Positions 5,682-8,067 of a stretch of 8,067 nt of DNA are shown here, one piece after another (the first letter of the stretch is position 1; the number at the start of each line of letters is the position of its first letter). This DNA is from AP-15 sp035252905 (GTDB lineage: Bacteria > Pseudomonadota > Alphaproteobacteria > ATCC43930 > CGMCC-115725), in the NCBI GenBank assembly GCA_035252905.1, contig DATFCQ010000346.1, forward strand, positions 1-8,067, written 5' to 3'. Under the pieces are notes generated by a model. It was not told where the DNA came from and made no database searches. It saw only the letters and a list, made by a program, of their open reading frames with translations. The translations under genes and the position numbers were made by a program.

Positions 5682-6371
5682 TCAGGGCTCCGTCGAGCGG
5701 CCGGTATAGGGATTGCGATATTGGAACAGGTTGGGGTCGAGCGCCATACCGAACTGCTCCTGCGATAGCGTGACCCTCGTCGTCTTCCCCTCGCGGTCGA
5801 CGACCGACCATTGCCGCAATCTGAGCGGGGTGCGGCTGAACACCATCGTCAGGGAGCCGAGATCGGGATGCGCCCGCTCGCCGACCGTGACCCGCACAAA
5901 ATCCGGACCGGGGTTGAAGCCGGTCAGCGCCAGACCCTGGCCGAAGCGGATCGGGTCGCGCAGCAGAAACCAGGCCGGCGTCGCCTTCAACCCGATCTGG
6001 CTGACCTGGGCCAGGTCCTTGTCGACGTAATAGACGTAGAATCGGTCGGCGATCAGCAGGACCGGCGAGGGCGGATCGTACTCAATGCGCATCCCGCCGG
6101 GGCGCTCCAGCCACAGCCGGCCGCTCGCGACGCGGCCGCTGGAGGAGATTTGGGTAAAGCGGGCGGTCATCGTGTGGATGCTGTTCAGATAGGCAAGGAT
6201 GTCGTGCAATTCGGCGACGTCCTGCGCGTTCGGCGTCGCGGCGGGGACTGCGGCGGCGGCGAGCGCCGGCGCCGCGGTCACCATCAGGGCGAGGCCGGCG
6301 GCGCGCATCGCGGCGCGGCCGACGCTCGCCTTGCCGCGTCTGGTCCCGCCGCACTTTCCGCCTGCCGTCAT
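5682..6371 (-). CDS. lolA: Outer-membrane lipoprotein carrier protein LolA
   Basis: This is a periplasmic chaperone that takes lipoproteins from LolCDE and delivers them toward the outer membrane. From the ATG at 6371 the protein has 229 residues. The N-terminus is basic (T10-R-R-G-K), then a hydrophobic Ala/Leu stretch from M22 and an Ala-rich cleavage area (APALAAAAVPA), which is a Sec-type signal peptide. The mature part reads as LolA: LHDILAYLNSIHTMTARFTQ, GRLWLERPGGMRIEYDPP, and near the end TRVTLSQEQFGMALDPNLF. A second ATG at 6308 (M22, 208 residues) gives a tidier signal peptide. The upstream choice rests on a weak AGGG close to the start, so the start is uncertain. The reading frame continues upstream into ftsK, but those residues are Arg/Ser-rich and non-LolA. 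It lies 61 bases after the ftsK stop and 9 before the hydrolase. Confidence 0.9.
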   Translation of the reverse strand: MTAGGKCGGTRRGKASVGRAAMRAAGLALMVTAAPALAAAAVPAATPNAQDVAELHDILAYLNSIHTMTARFTQISSSGRVASGRLWLERPGGMRIEYDPPSPVLLIADRFYVYYVDKDLAQVSQIGLKATPAWFLLRDPIRFGQGLALTGFNPGPDFVRVTVGERAHPDLGSLTMVFSRTPLRLRQWSVVDREGKTTRVTLSQEQFGMALDPNLFQYRNPYTGRSTEP

Positions 6372-6432
6372 CGCCCTGCCGCTCTCTCGTCCGCCTGTCG
6401 CAACGGGAAGATGAGGTGCGCGGGGGCACGCT

Positions 6433-8067
6433 TCAATCGCGGCCGCGCGCCAGGACCTCGCGCTTGCCGACGTGGTTGGCGGGGCTGACGATCCCCTCGG
6501 CCTCCATCCGCTCGATGATCCGCGCCGCGCGGTTGTAGCCGATCTGCAAGTGGCGCTGGACAAAGCTCGTCGACGCCTTGCGCTCGCGGCAGACCACGGC
6601 CACGGCCTGATCATAGAGCGCGTCGCCCGATTCGCCGTCGGCCTCGCCGTCGGCCGGATCGAAACCGCCTTCGTCATCGGCGGTGATCTCGTCGATATAA
6701 TCGGGCTCGCCGCGCGCCTTCAGATCGGAGACGACGCGCTCGACCTCCTCGTCGGCGACAAACGGCCCGTGGACCCGGGTGATGCGCCCGCCGCCTGCCA
6801 TGTAGAGCATGTCGCCGCGACCCAGCAATTGCTCGGCGCCGCCTTCGCCGAGGATCGTGCGGCTGTCGATCTTGGAGGTCACCTGAAAGCTGATCCGGGT
6901 CGGGAAATTGGCCTTGATCGTGCCCGTGATCACGTCGACCGAGGGCCGCTGGGTGGCCATGATCAGGTGGATGCCGGCGGCGCGCGCCATCTGCGCCAGC
7001 CGCTGGATCGCCGCCTCGATCTCCTTGCCGGCGACCAGCATCAGATCCGCCATCTCGTCGACGACGACGACGATCAGCGGCAATTCGTCGCTGTCGAGCG
7101 GCTGTTCCTCAAACACCGGCTGCCCGCTCTCGGGGTCGAACCCGGTCTGCACCCGGCGCACGAGCTTCTCGCCCCGGGTCTTCGCCTCGGCGATGCGGGC
7201 GTTGAAGCCGTCGATGTTGCGCACGCCCAGTCGCGACATCTTGCGATAGCGGGTCTCCATCTCGCGCACGGTCCATTTGAGCGCGAGGATCGCTTTCTTG
7301 GCGTCGGTGACGACCGGGGAAAGCAGGTGTGGAATGCCGTCATAGACCGACAATTCCAGCATCTTCGGGTCGATCATGATGAATTTGCAGCGTTCCGGCG
7401 GCATCCGGTAGAGGATCGACAGGATCATCGTATTGATGCCGACCGATTTGCCCGACCCGGTCGTTCCGGCGATCAGCAGGTGGGGCATCTTGGCCAGATC
7501 GGTCAATACCGGCTCACCGCCGATGTCCTTGCCGAGGATCAGGGCGAGCCGGCCGGAATGCTTTTCATAGAGCGGCGATTCGAGCAGCTCGCGCAGATAC
7601 ACCATCTCGGCCCTGCGGTTCGGCAGTTCGATGCCGATCACGGTGCGTCCGGGCACGACCGCAACGCGGACCGAGATCGCGCTCATCGAGCGGGCGATGT
7701 CGTCGGCGAGCCCGATGATCCGCGACGCCTTGATGCCGGGAGCCGGCTCGAACTCGTAAAGGGTCACGACCGGACCCGGGCGGACCTGCACGATCTGTCC
7801 GCGGACGCCGAAATCCTCGAGCACGGTTTCGAGCATGCGGGCGTTTTGGGCGAGCGCCTCCTCGTCGATCGCCTCGGCCTTCTTCGCCGGGGGCCGCGCC
7901 AACAGGTCGAGCGCGGGCAGGACCGGCTGCGCGTCGGGGAGGGGATCGCGCCGCGCCCGGAATTCGTGCGGGGCGGCGCGTCCAGTCTCGGGGGGCGGCG
8001 CGACAAAGGGGCGGAAGCGGGTGTCGCGCTCGGGCGGCGCCGGTTCACGCGGCGGCGCGCGGCGCTC
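6433..8067 (-). CDS. ftsK: DNA translocase FtsK, C-terminal part (5' partial)
   Basis: FtsK pumps DNA at the closing septum and brings chromosome termini together for dimer resolution. 544 residues are visible and the frame runs off the right edge. The membrane N-terminus is outside the window. From the edge to about 7900 is a Pro/Arg/Ala-rich linker. The FtsK alpha domain follows (about 7590-7860, VLEDFGVRGQIVQVRPGPVV onward). Then comes the beta motor with Walker A GTTGSGKS (7467 to 7444), KFIMIDPKMLELS, and Walker B VVVVDEMADLM (about 7040-7080). MATQRPSVDVITGTIKANFP and GRGDMLYMAGG are hallmark motor segments. The C-terminal gamma winged helix, which reads KOPS in other species, spans about 6445-6640 (RKASTSFVQRHLQIGYNRAA, then IIERMEAEGIV). 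A TTG at 7902 is not a genuine start because the linker reads straight through it. Confidence 0.97.
   Translation of the reverse strand, partial: ERRAPPREPAPPERDTRFRPFVAPPPETGRAAPHEFRARRDPLPDAQPVLPALDLLARPPAKKAEAIDEEALAQNARMLETVLEDFGVRGQIVQVRPGPVVTLYEFEPAPGIKASRIIGLADDIARSMSAISVRVAVVPGRTVIGIELPNRRAEMVYLRELLESPLYEKHSGRLALILGKDIGGEPVLTDLAKMPHLLIAGTTGSGKSVGINTMILSILYRMPPERCKFIMIDPKMLELSVYDGIPHLLSPVVTDAKKAILALKWTVREMETRYRKMSRLGVRNIDGFNARIAEAKTRGEKLVRRVQTGFDPESGQPVFEEQPLDSDELPLIVVVVDEMADLMLVAGKEIEAAIQRLAQMARAAGIHLIMATQRPSVDVITGTIKANFPTRISFQVTSKIDSRTILGEGGAEQLLGRGDMLYMAGGGRITRVHGPFVADEEVERVVSDLKARGEPDYIDEITADDEGGFDPADGEADGESGDALYDQAVAVVCRERKASTSFVQRHLQIGYNRAARIIERMEAEGIVSPANHVGKREVLARGRD

Noticed and set aside
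4999..5811. Second - strand open frame across the hydrolase and the end of lolA
   Set aside because: It is out of frame with both and overlaps their conserved catalytic regions. Its composition is Arg/Pro/Ala-rich.
6372..6677. Upstream extension of lolA into ftsK
   Set aside because: The added residues are Arg/Ser/Ala-rich, would bury the signal peptide over 100 residues inside the protein, and overlap the FtsK gamma domain.

Overview
The window is GC-rich, densely coded DNA from the chromosome of an alphaproteobacterium. Its FtsK, LolA and exonuclease III all have an alphaproteobacterial look. The ftsK–lolA–xthA neighbourhood is, from memory, common in that class, and a Rhodospirillales-type organism is my best guess. 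No taxonomic marker gene is present, so the order-level placement is inference. I see no tRNA, rRNA, CRISPR array, transposase or phage gene.

Layout: two converging gene blocks. The left block runs on the + strand (1-3723). It holds an ABC exporter-like protein whose 5' end lies outside the window, then a 160-residue stand-alone cyclic-nucleotide-binding-domain protein, then a 164-residue SAM-dependent methyltransferase. Spacing is tight (26 and 5 bases), so they are probably co-transcribed. The right block runs on the - strand, from the right edge to 3817: ftsK (C-terminal 544 residues), lolA, a class-I glutamine-amidotransferase-like hydrolase (peptidase C26 / PuuD family), a 284-base non-coding stretch with three inverted repeats, and xthA. 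The two blocks meet at 3724-3816, which is filled by a near-perfect 30-bp inverted repeat of REP type.

The right block is mostly housekeeping: chromosome segregation at division (FtsK), lipoprotein transport across the periplasm (LolA) and base-excision repair (exonuclease III). The C26 hydrolase is the odd member.

The left block is the least understood part. The ABC protein has a plausible type-I exporter membrane domain. Its nucleotide-binding domain has substitutions in every core motif: Walker A Ser/Thr is Gly, the Q-loop Gln is missing, the signature is LSPAQ, the Walker B Asp is Asn, and the H-loop His is Gln. That domain is also split by about 280 residues in which a short NBD element, together with the helix that follows it, recurs so that three copies are present. 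Linked to a cyclic-nucleotide sensor without a DNA-binding domain and a small methyltransferase, it looks like an uncharacterised membrane system that may be gated or regulated rather than a standard ATP-driven pump.
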